The notes under the pieces: generated by a model | Seen by the model: the letters and a program-made list of their open reading frames with translations, nothing else | Told to the model about the DNA's origin: nothing | The model's database searches: none | Shown here: piece after piece, positions 12,541 to 23,783 of the stretch | How the letters are laid out: every line of letters starts with the position of its first letter | Position numbering within the stretch: the first letter of the stretch is position 1 | Assembly: GCA_023678885.1 (NCBI GenBank) | Contig: CM043006.1 | Span: 9,513,948 to 9,577,947, forward strand | Reading direction: 5' to 3' | DNA length: 64,000 nt | Source: Pogostemon cablin | Taxonomy: Eukaryota; Streptophyta; Magnoliopsida; Lamiales; Lamiaceae | Position numbers and translations under genes: made by a program

Positions 12541-13890
12541 TGGTGAATTTAGATTCCACCACTTCGACTTAAGGCCACGAATATCGTCTTCAACCATGGC
12601 CAAACTTCGTTCTAGCATTTGAGCAGAGAAGAAACAGAAGAGAGAAGATGAAGCGGGACCATCTCAGGCGATTGTCGTATTTCGTGAAGCAGATGCTCCC
12701 GACGAACCTAATGCCACCGCCGCTCGTTCTGTTTCGGAAGAAGAACCTCCAGCGCCGGAAGCAGCTACTGCCCATATTGATTCCGACGAAGAACCTCCAG
12801 CACCGAAAGCCGCCGAGGGCGAGAAACTGCGATCGCCACGCTGCCGCTCCCGTCCAGTTTTCTGCTTCCTAAATCGTCACTCCATTTCTATGTCAGGTCC
12901 TGTTCAAGTTGTAGCATACCAAGAGTTAGAAAAAATAGACATCAAATCCACTTGTTATATTGACACAGCTCTAATTAAGTCGTTAGGAATGCATGATGAC
13001 ATCTTTAGGATGATTGACATGGTTGGGTTGACACATTAAGTGGAAATTATCCTATTTTTTAGGACCATACTTATGAATTCCTGAGTGCATTTGACAAGAC
13101 TGAAGAAGGGATAACTTTCCGATTGGGGGTGTTACATTTAATTGGACAGTCGATTAGTTGATGTTGTCTTTAGGGGTCCCTTTGATTGAGTATGTGGAAG
13201 AGGAGTTTAAAGCAGAGCCTCTAGGGAATGAGATCGCATTAGGGCAGAGGGAGTATAGAGTTAATAGTGCGAAGGGTAGCTTTATCCGAAATTCATGCAT
13301 TCGATATGTTCAGAGACTGATTTCCAGTAGCATCTTCTTTAGGGAGACAATGAAGAACGTGGTAGAGTGGAAAGAGCTGAGAGTAATTGATGCTATGCAA
13401 CATAGAAAGCCACTTGGGCTTGGGGATATGGTGATTGAGCATATGTCACATGTGAAGAAAAGCACCGGGAACATCGCTCTAGGTGGGCTAATCACAGCAA
13501 TTGCGAAGGTTGCGGGTCTATGTCGATTCAGTGCAATTGGTTGATACCACGCTATTGACACAAATGGGCATTTTAAAAAATGATCATGGCACGTACATGT
13601 GGATGGTGACCCTCAGATGAAGAATTGGCTCTACCGAATCCCACTTTCACCACAATAGAGTTTCCAGATGCAGCATGATGAGTGGTCGAATATTTCGATC
13701 CTGTCCTTGAGCTCTCTCTACGGGCTTTGGTCATCTTGAAGGGGCATTCATTGCTCGGATGGAGAGATTTGATGCCAATCAACAGTTTTTGATGCGTCAG
13801 GTGAACGATCTCATCAAACATTTGCGGGATCATGGTCAGAGTTTGTCCCAAAAATAAAATCAGGTGTATTCTACCCATTTTCGGATTCAA
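12540..13890 (+). pseudogene. G1 post-integrase ORF remnant, Athila ORF-1-like
   Basis: Athila-type elements carry an additional, often envelope-like reading frame here. The recognisable part is 13158-13544, with an RYVQRLISSSIF stretch and the segment GNIALGGLITAIAKVAGL, which resembles the Athila ORF-1 family (PF03078) in my reading. Upstream pieces around 12648-12872 are basic and frameshifted. No transmembrane segment or signal peptide survives, so an envelope function cannot be argued from this copy. Confidence 0.6.
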
Positions 13891-13908
13891 TTTCTCTTTT
13901 ATACTTGC

Positions 13909-13949
13909 TTTTGCTTGGGGAAAAGCAAAAATTTAGGTGAGGGGAGGGA
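13909..13949 (+). repeat. Internal stem-loop and polypurine-like block in G1
   Basis: The stem TTTTGCTT/AAGCAAAA with loop GGGGAA (13909-13930) is followed by ATTTAGGTGAGGGGAGGGA. This copies the arrangement seen at the true polypurine tract at 15428-15466. Confidence 0.7.
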
Positions 13950-14876
13950 TATGAATATGTTAAGTAGGGTAGAGTTGTGGTAGTAATGTAAATATGTTTA
14001 TGATTTGATTTTGGTGAAACGACGCATGTTTTGGTGGCTGTATATTTTTAAAATTTATGGTGGTTGTATGCATGTTTTGGTGGCTGTATATTTTTTATGT
14101 TGGTTGGGTAATATTGTTAAATTTTCTGATTTCTGGTGAAAAAGTTGCTAAATTTATTGTCCCATGTCTTGTTCTTATTGTCATGTTGATGTGAAGTTTG
14201 GGAAATTTAGGAATAAAATCTTTTGAGGTGATGAGGGTGATGCATGATTGAGAGGGTGGCAGTGATGTTGAAGAGCTAATGAAATTTGATATTCTTTGCA
14301 AAATTTTTGTGATTATAGTGGCAGATTTTTTTTCAAATTTCATGGCAAATATACCCAATTTTTGGTGAGCTTTTGAGCCTTAACGAGCTATCATCTATAA
14401 GCTCCTTTGAATTTCTTTCTTGAGTGCATTGAATTTGAATTGCTCATTCTAGAACTTGCTCTTTTGAATGCATTTCAAGATCATGTGATTGGTTGTGTGT
14501 GATAAAATAATAAGGGCACTTAGGTTTAACTCTCTTGGTTTATATTGTTCCAACCGATTATGAAAACTCTAGGAAAGCCATGTTGAGCATAAGCTTTTTC
14601 TTTGAATTATGAGCACATAAATGAATCCTGAATCCCTATTTTCTTCCTTGACTCTTCTGTTTGAATCCTTCATTACTTTGCAATGTGTGAATCTTGTGAA
14701 AATACTTTATGGTTGATTTGAAGTTGAAAGGAGTTGATGTGAAAAATTAGAAAAAAAAAAAAAGCAAGCAAAAGGAAGAATGGAAAAAATTGACAGAATT
14801 GATATAAAGAAAAGAAAAAAAAGAGAAAAAATTCTTGAAAAAAGAAAGGGAAATAGGAGCTACTGAAATTTTACGA

Positions 14877-14900
14877 CTGACACTGAATCCTTTCAGTGTT
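14877..14900 (+). repeat. G1 palindrome copy 4 (3' region)
   Basis: Arms CTGACACTGAA and TTCAGTGTT separated by TCCT. It follows the A/G-rich tract of the 3' untranslated region. Confidence 0.8.
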
Positions 14901-15427
14901 ACACCTGCTGTTTCGAATCTCAAAAAGGAGCAGGTGTGGGGAGGTTAAAGTGAAAGGAAAATGCTGTTTTGAAAAGGAAAAATTTGGGGATGATGGTTGA
15001 TTTGATTTGTAGAGATCACATGTTGTAAAGTGGTGCATTTAGCCATTCTTATCCCTCTAGTTACCTCACCCTGTCCTAAGGCTCCATTACAACCCTATCA
15101 AAGACCCTTTGATTGTTGCACATGATCCATTCAAAATTGGTGGAGATTTGATTTGGGAGCAAGTCTATGGTAATGACTTCTCATTTCTATTTTTGAGTGA
15201 TCTTGCTACCTAATCATACATTTGAGTGTTATTGAGTGAATCTTTATGAAACCATGAAATTTTGAAAGATTTGATGCCATGAAAGTTGCAAACTTTGAGT
15301 GAAGAGTCATTTTTCATATTAGTTCTGAATGCTCATTGGTTAATTTGCTCTTGTTGTGTTGTGACTTTCATTTGCTTTTTTAGATGGAGTTCCTTGGTTT
15401 TCTTTTCTTGATCGTCTTTGATCTTAT

Positions 15428-15466
15428 TTTGCTTGAGGACAAGCAAAGTTTAGGTGTGGGAAGATT
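15428..15466 (+). promoter_or_regulatory. Stem-loop and polypurine tract of G1
   Basis: Stem TTTGCTT/AAGCAAA with loop GAGGAC (15428-15447), then a purine-rich tract TTAGGTGTGGGAAGATT ending exactly at the 3' LTR. The tract primes plus-strand DNA synthesis in LTR elements. Confidence 0.8.
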
Positions 15467-16746
15467 TGATAAGTCATATTTTAGCATGATTATTTGGTAA
15501 AAATTCAAGTTTATTTGATTGAATTATATATTTTTATATGCTAATATTGACTATTCTTGTCTTTGGGAAACAAATGTGTTAATGATATGAATTGATGTGG
15601 ACACAGGCTGTTAAGTGGAGCAAATTAGGAAACAAATCAGCCAGCGTATCTTTCACATATTCTCACGATCAGATCTCTTCCAAATCTGTTAAAGGCACGT
15701 TCAAGGAGGAAAAATACGATAAAGAGATTCTGAAAATCGAGAAAAAAAGAAAAGAAATCAATTAGGGTGTCTTGGAGGACAAGAAGATAAATAGGGTAGG
15801 TGGATACATCAGAAGGAACACACGCTATACACGATTTTTCTGGAGAAAAGAGAGGAGGAGTGGCAGTTTACTCCAAGGTAGATTTGAAGTGAAGAACAAT
15901 TGACATCCTGGTTTTATATTTTTAATTTGTTTTTCAGTATGAACATGCGGGGCTAATCCCCTTTTCTAGTTTAGGATTTTGTGAACCTCTCATGAATGTT
16001 TATTTAATTATTTAAGATTTTTATATTGAATCTTTTGTGTGAATTTATTCCATTACATGCTTTGAATTAATTTATAGCACTTTAATAATTATTTTAGACT
16101 GATCAACTAGATTAATTATTTAATTGCTTATTGCTATTTTGTGATCCACAATCCGTAATTATTGTGAGGATTGAATTTAGTAGCAAATAGATATTATTCC
16201 CTCTAGATGTAATGAGATCTAGGTTGTATGATTCCTAGCCAGTTTTCGTAGCCTTGTAATTCTATGTTTGGAGTCTTAATGCGTTTTCGAGTTCGAATAC
16301 ATAGGATCACTCGGGAATAGTTCAATTTAGTGATCGTACCCTAATTGATAATTTTAAAAACATTCGGGTTGATTGGTCGTACTGTCAATCTAGGGATTTG
16401 AGTTTGCACACTAGATAAGATATTTAATTCCTGGAATTAATTGATTTAGTAAACGGGAGGGGATCGTTATCCTAAACTAGGTTTTTATCGCTTGGTAAAT
16501 TTTCTAATTAAAATTTTGTCTACGTACTTTGCTATTTAAAATTGAGTTGATTTATTATTCGTGCTATTTTCAATTTATTCGTCCAATTAAACAAACCCCC
16601 CTAATTTATTATATTTGTTTGCAACACATCGATTTAATTTAAATTTTATTAAACTCCTTTGGGTTCGACCCGTACTCGTTGCTATACTCTGTATTGGATT
16701 TAGTCGGAAATTAATTATAATTTTGTAGGCCGGCGACGGCCTATCA
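15467..16746 (+). repeat. 3' LTR of G1
   Basis: Collinear with the 5' LTR, same TGATAAGTC start and CTATCA end, followed by ATACT at 16747-16751. Confidence 0.9.
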
Positions 16747-16751
16747 ATACT

Positions 16752-17602
16752 CCAGCAAAGCTACCCCTAAACCAAACATCATAAGAAAATCATCACAAAA
16801 TACTTGTGCGAGACTGTCTCACTGTGAGATAATTTCTTAAAATAAAATTAACTATCATTTTTTAGTAAATACGTTATCGCTTTTCATTAAGAGTTTGTCT
16901 CACAAGAACTCATTTTACATTACACTTGATCTCACCGAAAATACTATTTAGTTTCTTAAAAAAAATTACTCTTTTAGTGATGAAGTAAAACTCTTTCAAA
17001 TGAAAAATATTACTCATTTAAACAAGAATATAAAATATCACAATATATTAGAATTTGACTCTGAGTAATATTCTTCATTAACAAGAGTAATATTTCATCA
17101 CTATAAATAGTAATTTTAATGTATTAGAGAGTAAATTTCATGTATTAGAGAGAAATATCAAGTGCAAAATGAACCGGGTGCAAAGTTATATTACCTTCAT
17201 TAAAGATGTTAAAACATTTATTTATACTACAAATTATTCATGAAAAAAATTATTGAAAGGTTATCACTTTCATTAATCAGATATTATTTTTATTCAAATA
17301 TTATTACTTTTTATTCGTCTCACAAAACATACTTTGTGAGATAGTCTCCCACATGCTTTTGCCTTAATTAAAAAAATTTCTTTTGATAAAAATAACACTT
17401 CATACTTACTATCACAAAGTTTTACTCCCTTCGTCCTATATTAAGGGTTACAATTATTGTAGACATGGAATTAAAAATAAAAAATATTTTTAATTAATTT
17501 TATTTTTATAGGAAAATGTAGTCTTCTATGTAACAAATAAATTATAAAGTATATTATGTGTGTTAGGTGAAAATATTAAATTTAAAATTAAAATAAATAG
17601 TA
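16752..17602. other. Short E3 remnant then degenerate GAGAC-type miniature element pieces
   Basis: After the G1 target duplication the host sequence (E3 internal) resumes for a short distance. From about 16797 the sequence contains GAGACTGTCTCAC and, at 16900-16915 and 17310-17350, complementary GTCTCACAA pieces, like the GAGACGG-type elements at 29.4-30.8 kb. Boundaries are unclear and no gene is visible. Confidence 0.45.
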
Positions 17603-17805
17603 CTCCGTCCGTCCGGTTATAAGGTATCCATTTGCTTTTTGCACGTGGATTAAGAAGTATTATTATTATATATAAAGTGGGTGTTGTATTAGAGAGAAGT
17701 GATGGACCATATTGTGTTTTTTTTACTAAATAGGGGAAATGAATACCTTTAAAGTGAACAGCAAAAATAGTAAAATGAATACCTTAGAAGCGGACGAAGG
17801 AATAG
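17603..17805. mobile_element. Stowaway-like MITE, copy 1
   Basis: Starts CTCCGTCCGTCC and ends CGGACGAAGGAATAG between TA dinucleotides. It is closely similar along its length to 20188-20390. Tc1/mariner-type miniature elements have these ends and a TA target. Confidence 0.8.
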
Positions 17806-18094
17806 TATATTTTAAGATTATAGATTGAAATAATTTTTTTTCTTATTATTTTAAGTGTGACATTTGTTGTAGGTAGAAATAAATAAAATTTTTTGACATT
17901 TATTAGGGGAGGTTAAAAATAAGGTATACTTTCTTATGAGATCGGTATTTGTAAGACGGATTGTGAGATGATTTGACCCATTGTTAAAGTATTGTTATTA
18001 TTATTAAAGTATTGTTGTTATACAGATAAAATATGCTTATTGATATTTAAATATGTTTATAGAAAATTATACTATCTTTATATATATATAATAA

Positions 18095-19560
18095 GAGGTT
18101 AAAATTGGTCAACAATCTTTCCCGCATATTTGAACTCTCCATTTTTTACCTATTTGAACTCTCTATTTTTTTTTAATTTAATAAATAAGTTATGCTTTGT
18201 AAACACGTTAATTTTTTGAAAACAAAACCTCCTATTTCCCACTTTTCTTTTTTACAATCTTTAATTTAATAAAATTTTAATTTAGAGAATGATTATTTTA
18301 CTATTAGATATTTTTAATAATATGTGATTTTTAATTAATTCTGATTGCATAATTAATGTTCATTACTCTATAAATAAAATTTTAATTTAGAGAATGATTC
18401 TTTTATTATTACTATTCAATAATTATAATAATAATTACCTAATTTATTCCTTTCTTTGAACTCTCCATAAATATACCATTTTTTTTAATTTAATAAATAA
18501 ATTATGCTTTGTATGTAAAGATATTTGTAATAATTCTATTAACAATTAAATTTTAATTTAGAGAATGATTATTTTACTATTAGATACTTTTAATAATTTA
18601 TGATTTTTAATTAATTCTGATTGCATAATTAACGTTCATTCCTCTATAAATAAAATTTTACCTACTTTGAGGTAAAAATTGGTCAACAATCTTTCCCGCC
18701 TATTTGAACTCTCCATTTTTTACTTATTTGAACTCTCCATTTTTTACGCCTATTTGAACTCTCTATTTTTCACCTATTTGAACTCTCCATTTTTTTAATT
18801 TAATAAATAAATAAATAAATTATATTTTGTAAACAAGTTAATTTATTGAAAACAAAACCTTTTATTTCCCACTTTCCTTTTTTACGATCTTTAATTTAAT
18901 AAAAATTTAATTTAGAGAATGATTATTTTACTATTAGACGCTTTTAATAATTTGTGATTTTTAATTAATTCTGATTGCGTAATCAACATTCATTCCTCTA
19001 TAAATAAAATTTTAATTTAGAGAATGATTCTTTTATTATTACTATTCAATAAAAAATTTGTGATTTTTAATTAATTCTGATTGCGTAATCAACATTCATT
19101 CCTCTATAAATAAAATTTTAATTTAGAGAATGATTCTTTTATTATTACTATTCAATAATTATAATAATAATTACCTAATTTATTCCTCTATTTGAACTCT
19201 CCATAAATATACTCTTTTTTTAATTTAATAAATAAATTATGCTTTATATGTAAAGATATTTGTAATAATTCTATTAATAATAAAATTTTAATTTAAAGAA
19301 TGATTATTTTACTATTAGATACTTTTAATATTTTGTGATTTTTAATTAATTCTGATTGCATAATCAATGTTCATTCCTCTATAAATAAAATTTTAATTTA
19401 CAGAATGATTCTTTTACTATTACTATTCAATAATTATAATAATAATTTCCTAATTTATTCCTAATTCAATCAATTAGCATTACTATTAAATAATTTTATA
19501 ATAATAATTACCTAATTTATTCATAATTTATTCCTAATTCAATTAATTTGCGTAATCTAT
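18095..19560 (+). repeat. Diverged tandem repeats in AT-rich block
   Basis: The phrase GGTCAACAATCTTTCCCGC recurs at about 18106 and 18680, giving a period near 575 bp. Within the second unit a segment of about 105 bp, from TTTGTGATTTTTAATTAATT to TACTATTCAATAA, is repeated nearly exactly head to tail (about 18947-19052 and 19053-19158). Further diverged copies follow to about 19560. The block is non-coding. Confidence 0.7.
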
Positions 19561-19597
19561 GACTGTGCATATGTTTCATTCCTTAAATAAATAATAA

Positions 19598-19601
<4 letters not shown>

Positions 19602-19682
<81 letters not shown>
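19602..19682. repeat. (AT)n microsatellite
   Basis: About 80 bp of uninterrupted AT dinucleotides. Confidence 0.97.
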
Positions 19683-19686
<4 letters not shown>

Positions 19687-19766
19687 GTTCACATTTAGTC
19701 ACATCTACCTCAGACATCCTTTATTTCTTTTTCGTAACCCTTTTTTTTCAAGCATAAGAAAACATC

Positions 19767-20790
19767 ATGGCTTTGAACTTCATTCTCTTAAAAGATCTTG
19801 ATAAGGGCACGATAAACCCAATATAGAGTGAAGAATGGATGGATATGATTTGACAGATGTATAACAAGGATTCGGAGAATGCTGTCATCCAAATGTTCAA
19901 GGCAAAAATTTATGAACGTATGGTTTAAATACAGGTGAAATCTTTATTTTTTTTAAATTTTATCTCAATTTCAAAATAAAACAAGATTTCTCTATTTTAT
20001 TTAATTAAAAATTATTACATATACTGTGTCAATCGATGAAACATTTTATGCTTCAAACATCATATTCTCCCAGGAATGTGCTGATATACTTGAATACAAG
20101 AAAATGTTTGAATATAATGTTTTAGCTTGATTCTCAATTATTAAGAAAGATTAGGTATTTTTGAAATTGATTTAACCTAATTATATACTCCCTCCGTCCG
20201 GTTCTAAGATATCCATTTGCTTTTTGCACTTGGATTAAGGAGTATTATTATTATATGTAAAATGGGTAGTTGTATTAGAGTGAAGTGGTGAGTCATATTG
20301 TGTACTTTTTTATTATATAGGGGAAATGGATACCTTTGAAGCGGACGCCAAAAATAGTAAAATGGATACCTTAGAAGCAAACGGAAGGAGTATCATTTTA
20401 TCAGGTTTAGTTTCAATATTTTTTTGAAGAAATCGAAAACAACCATTTCAATGTCCACGTTTTCTAGCTTTGAGGATGATCTGCAGTTAGGTGTCAACAA
20501 CATTACAACAATTCATGCACTCTATACAAATTCTCAGGGATTAATACATACACAATTAGAATTAAAATATTTCTTAAATAACACATTTAATATCATTATA
20601 ATTGTTTATTTCAAAATTCAATTTAGATTGGAAATTATTGGTTCTATAGCAAGATACTTGACTTTGATATCAGACGTGGGTACTTATCATGTAAGAATTG
20701 CATGAAGAGGTTGGTAAGAAAGAATGATCAATATTTTTGCAATCTCTGCAATCAATTTTCCATCACCGGTTTAATAAGGTATAATAATAT
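19767..20790 (+). pseudogene. RPA1-like pseudogene fragments (Helitron-associated type)
   Basis: The first piece starts at ATG 19767 with MALNFILLKDLDKGTINP, resembling the OB-fold start of plant RPA/DUF223 proteins, but reads into stops at about 19824 and 19850. A donor-like GTGAAATC follows at about 19936. The last piece at 20681-20785 shows YLSCKNC, then FCNLC, the paired CxxC zinc ribbon of the replication factor A large-subunit C-terminal domain. The middle of the gene is not recognisable, and a Stowaway separates the pieces. A single-stranded-DNA-binding role is family knowledge only; this copy cannot make a full protein. Confidence 0.55.
20188..20390. mobile_element. Stowaway-like MITE, copy 2
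   Basis: CTCCCTCCGTCCGG at the left and CAAACGGAAGGAG at the right, with TA on both sides (20186-20187 and 20391-20392). It is closely related to copy 1, in the same orientation. Confidence 0.9.
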
Positions 20791-20813
20791 AATAATATAA
20801 TGATTTTTAGAGC

Positions 20814-21562
20814 GGCGCAATTGTCACTCAAAACAATACTAAGGGCACCCGAAAATTTTAAAAATACCATGTAAAAATACAATTCTAACCTCTTTATCTT
20901 AAACACAAAAATTTACACACCCAACTCGTAAATTACTTTGCACACCCAATATACTTACTCAACTCCATAACCAACCGCTTGATTCTTCATCTTCCCCATC
21001 TGTTTTCCCAGAACCTTGATTCGACAATTATATATTATCTCTTGGCAATCATTTTATTATTTATTATTTGTAAGTCTATCCCACATTTAATGATTTTATA
21101 AAGATAGAAAAAGGAAGAAAGTTTAATACTCAAAACAAAGCCGAAATGGGGAAACTATGTTCAATTTCATATTTCATAACCAGTAAATTTTTTATTTCTG
21201 ATTCATTTGATGGATCTGCTTTCATATGATTCAATTAAAAACTTTTAATAAATTTTAAAAAATACCCACAATAGGCAACCAAAGTGATCCGAATTATAGA
21301 TGTGTTTATTGGCCAAAAGGAAAACTCAACTACTAATAAAAAATCCCCTCCATGGTATCGGCATTGTACAGTACGGCTTTCCGATGGATTTCAATCGGTG
21401 GATGAGAGATTATTGGTTGAATAAGTGAAGGTCACTTCATCTTTGATAGCGAATTTTGAGATTGGGTGTGTAAATTTTGTGTTTAACATACAAGGTTAAA
21501 ATTGTATTTTTATATAATATTTTTAAAATTTTCGGGTGCTTTTCGGGTGACAATAGCGCAGT
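20814..21562. mobile_element. DNA element with long terminal inverted repeats (about 110 bp)
   Basis: The left arm GCGCAATTGTCAC..AAAATTTTAAAAATA..ACACAAAAATTTACACACCCAA is repeated as reverse complement at the right, ending GACAATAGCGC. The interior (about 20940-21440) is non-coding. No certain target duplication was found, so the superfamily is open; long inverted repeats suggest a Mutator-like origin. Confidence 0.7.
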
Positions 21563-22658
21563 CCTAATTTTTTATCACAGTACTCAACTTTATGAATATT
21601 CATAGATAATTAAGTATAACTAAAATTAATTTTTTTAAAGGTATAAACTGAAAGTTCTGATGGAAAATGGTACGGAGAATGATTTTTTTCAAATTTGAGA
21701 TAATATTGGAAGGGAACTCTTAAATAAGAGTGCATCACAAATTTTGGATAATCAAATATTTTTTTACTGTAGGGAGTGCTATCACAAATTTTGGATAATT
21801 AATCTTATCACAAATTATCGTTTCATGTTTTCTTTTTTATTATTATTTTGTTATTTTTATGTCTCCAATATCTCTAGATAATTAATAAGATTGTTCTTTG
21901 GTATTCAGTAGTTTTACTAACATAAATCATTCTTGCATATATAAATTTTAATTAGTTTATTTATATTTATACTAAAATAAAAACTAATCATTCATCAGTA
22001 TTTAAGAAAAATATTTTATACTATTAACTTCTATAATTTTTTTCAGTTAACTACTGAAGCACGACACTCAATTAACTATCAATCTTATAACTCTAACATT
22101 CAATTCTTATATAGCTAACATGAGTCTTTCATATTGAAACCAAAATCATTCTAATGTATGATAACTCATTCTCCAACTATGATATTTTAGATTATTCACC
22201 AATTCATAGTTAATAAAATATTGGATTCCTCTAGAATTTCCATTAAGATAATTCTATGAAACCCATCAATATTTCTACAAGCATATGTGCTTCTAAAATT
22301 TTCTTTATTTTATTTCTTATTTACATTATTCTTCGACCAAAAAGTTAATAATAATAAACTACAAACAAAACTAAAATAGATCCTAACCACTTAATTACAT
22401 ACATAGATGTGTGTGGGGCTATGTGAGTAAAACGTAAAATGAAATTTTTAGAGACGAACACCAAAAAAAAAAAAGAACCTCCTTTAAGCAAATGGAGGGA
22501 ATATTAAATGTAACATATGACCAAACAACCTACGAACTTAATACATTGAGGAATATGTATAACATTACCAAGGAACCTACGGATTTCAAAACATTTTGAA
22601 GATTGAATACCTAATCGTGCAACATACAGGTTGGTTACTAGTAAAACTTTAAAAAATA
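21563..22658. other. AT-rich intergenic sequence
   Basis: No gene, RNA or clear repeat boundary seen. A short poly(A) run lies near 22465. Confidence 0.5.
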
Positions 22659-22901
22659 CTCCCTCCGTCCCCTTGAAAGGTATTCGTTTACTTTTTGCAA
22701 GTGAATTAGGGAGTATAATAATTTAATGTATAGTAAGGTGAGAGAAATAATATTTTAATGTGTAGTGGGTAGTTGTATTAGTGTTGAGTGTGGTGTCATG
22801 TGTAGTGGTTGTGGGTCACATCAATCCAAAAAGAAAAATAGATATTTTGTAATGGGACGGACCAAAATGGAAAAATGGATATGTAAAGGGGACGGAGGGA
22901 A
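22659..22901. mobile_element. Stowaway-like MITE, copy 3
   Basis: Ends CTCCCTCCGTCCCC and GGGGACGGAGGGAA flanked by TA on both sides. The interior differs from copies 1 and 2, so it belongs to another subfamily. Confidence 0.9.
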
Positions 22902-22983
22902 TACTTTATTATGCATCATAATTGTGTTAGATAATTACCCCCAAAAATACTTTATCTAAAAATAAAATTCATTAATTGAGATT

Positions 22984-23560
22984 AGGGATGACAATGGGTC
23001 GGGGCGGGCCGGGTACCTAGGTGGCCCGCCTCGTGCCCAGCTGCGGGTCGGCTATTAAGGACCTGTGTCCCGCCCTGCCCCTTTTTTTAAAAATCTTTTT
23101 TGATAAATTATAATACATTCAAATAGATAATTTTAAAATAAAATAAAATGGAGTTAATTTAATTATTAAAATTAATAATTAAACTTTATTTTTATTTTTA
23201 AAATTTTTTTATTATATTATATATTTAATGATATATATAATATTTTAATAAAGTATTTTGTAATAGTTACATATAATTACCATACATACATGATTTCTTT
23301 TATTTAAATTAAATAAAAATGTATGCATAATATCTAATATATATCAATAAATTATATTATATAATAAATATAATAAATATTTTAAATAAAAAAATTTAAT
23401 ATTTTAATACGGATCGGGGCGAGGCTAAGATCCAAACCCGCCACGGGACAAGGCAGACCCACCCCCATTCTCTGTGCGGGGGCGGGCAAACCCGGCCCAA
23501 ATGGGACGGGGCGGGGCGGATTGAGTACGGGCCGGGCTAAATTGGCCCAAATTGCCATCC
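22984..23560. mobile_element. GC-rich hAT-like MITE upstream of the methyltransferase gene
   Basis: Starts AGGGATGACAATGGG and ends CCCAAATTGCCATCC, with GC-rich subterminal parts (GGGCGGGCCGGG) and a very AT-rich centre. It is flanked by TTGAGATT (22976-22983) and TTGAGATG (23561-23568), a 7/8 match; 8-bp duplications are typical of hAT elements. It ends 98 bp before the TATA box of the next gene. Confidence 0.75.
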
Positions 23561-23657
23561 TTGAGATGGAGTAAGTAGGAAGGGATCATTGTGGAGACAC
23601 ACGTGAAGGAAAATGGGGGTTATTGCAACAATCGTTGGGCAAGACTAGAATCGTGTC

Positions 23658-23667
23658 TATATATAAA
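23658..23667 (+). promoter_or_regulatory. TATA box of the homocysteine methyltransferase gene
   Basis: TATATATAAA lies 126 bp upstream of the first ATG. A transcription start about 30 bp further on would leave a leader of roughly 90 nucleotides. Confidence 0.6.
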
Positions 23668-23783
23668 TGGCGGCGTTATTCGAGCTAGTTCGCCATCTCC
23701 GCCACCAACGCCACCGCCCTATCTCCAACAAGGGACCCTAACTGGGCCGAGATTTTCCACCTCTTTGGATTCTTGTTAGGGTG

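Larger units (their letters stand above)
13891..15449 (+). other. G1 long 3' untranslated region
   Basis: About 1.5 kb without coding potential. It contains an internal stem-loop plus polypurine-like block at 13909-13949, a purine-only-like A/G tract at about 14740-14850, palindrome copy 4 at 14877-14900, and the terminal stem-loop at 15428-15447 just before the polypurine tract. Confidence 0.7.
4999..16746 (+). mobile_element. G1: complete Athila-type Ty3/gypsy retrotransposon, inactive
   Basis: An 11.75-kb element with LTRs of 1283 and 1280 bp starting TGATAAGTCA and ending CTATCA, flanked by ATACT on both sides. Order inside: tRNA-Asp primer site, gag, protease (DLGAS), reverse transcriptase and RNase H, integrase, a roughly 3-kb post-integrase region with an Athila ORF-1-like remnant, then the polypurine tract. 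The primer type and extra 3' region indicate the Athila lineage. By eye the LTRs differ at about 5-8 percent of positions, mostly transitions, so insertion is old. Every coding domain has stops or frameshifts, and the first catalytic motif of the reverse transcriptase is destroyed. Confidence 0.93.
18075..20800 (+). mobile_element. Candidate decayed Helitron carrying RPA-like fragments
   Basis: The left part starts TCTTTATATATATATAATAAG after an A, as plant Helitrons often do. The body contains an internal tandem-repeat block, an RPA/DUF223-like first exon (19767) and an RPA zinc-ribbon end (20660-20790); such RPA-like genes travel with plant Helitrons. I could not find a convincing CTRR hairpin end, and a Stowaway is inserted at 20188-20390. 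The right boundary is therefore a guess. Confidence 0.4.

Noticed and set aside
22765..22959. Cysteine-containing open frame of 64 codons
   Set aside because: Mostly inside a Stowaway copy; no conservation with other copies.
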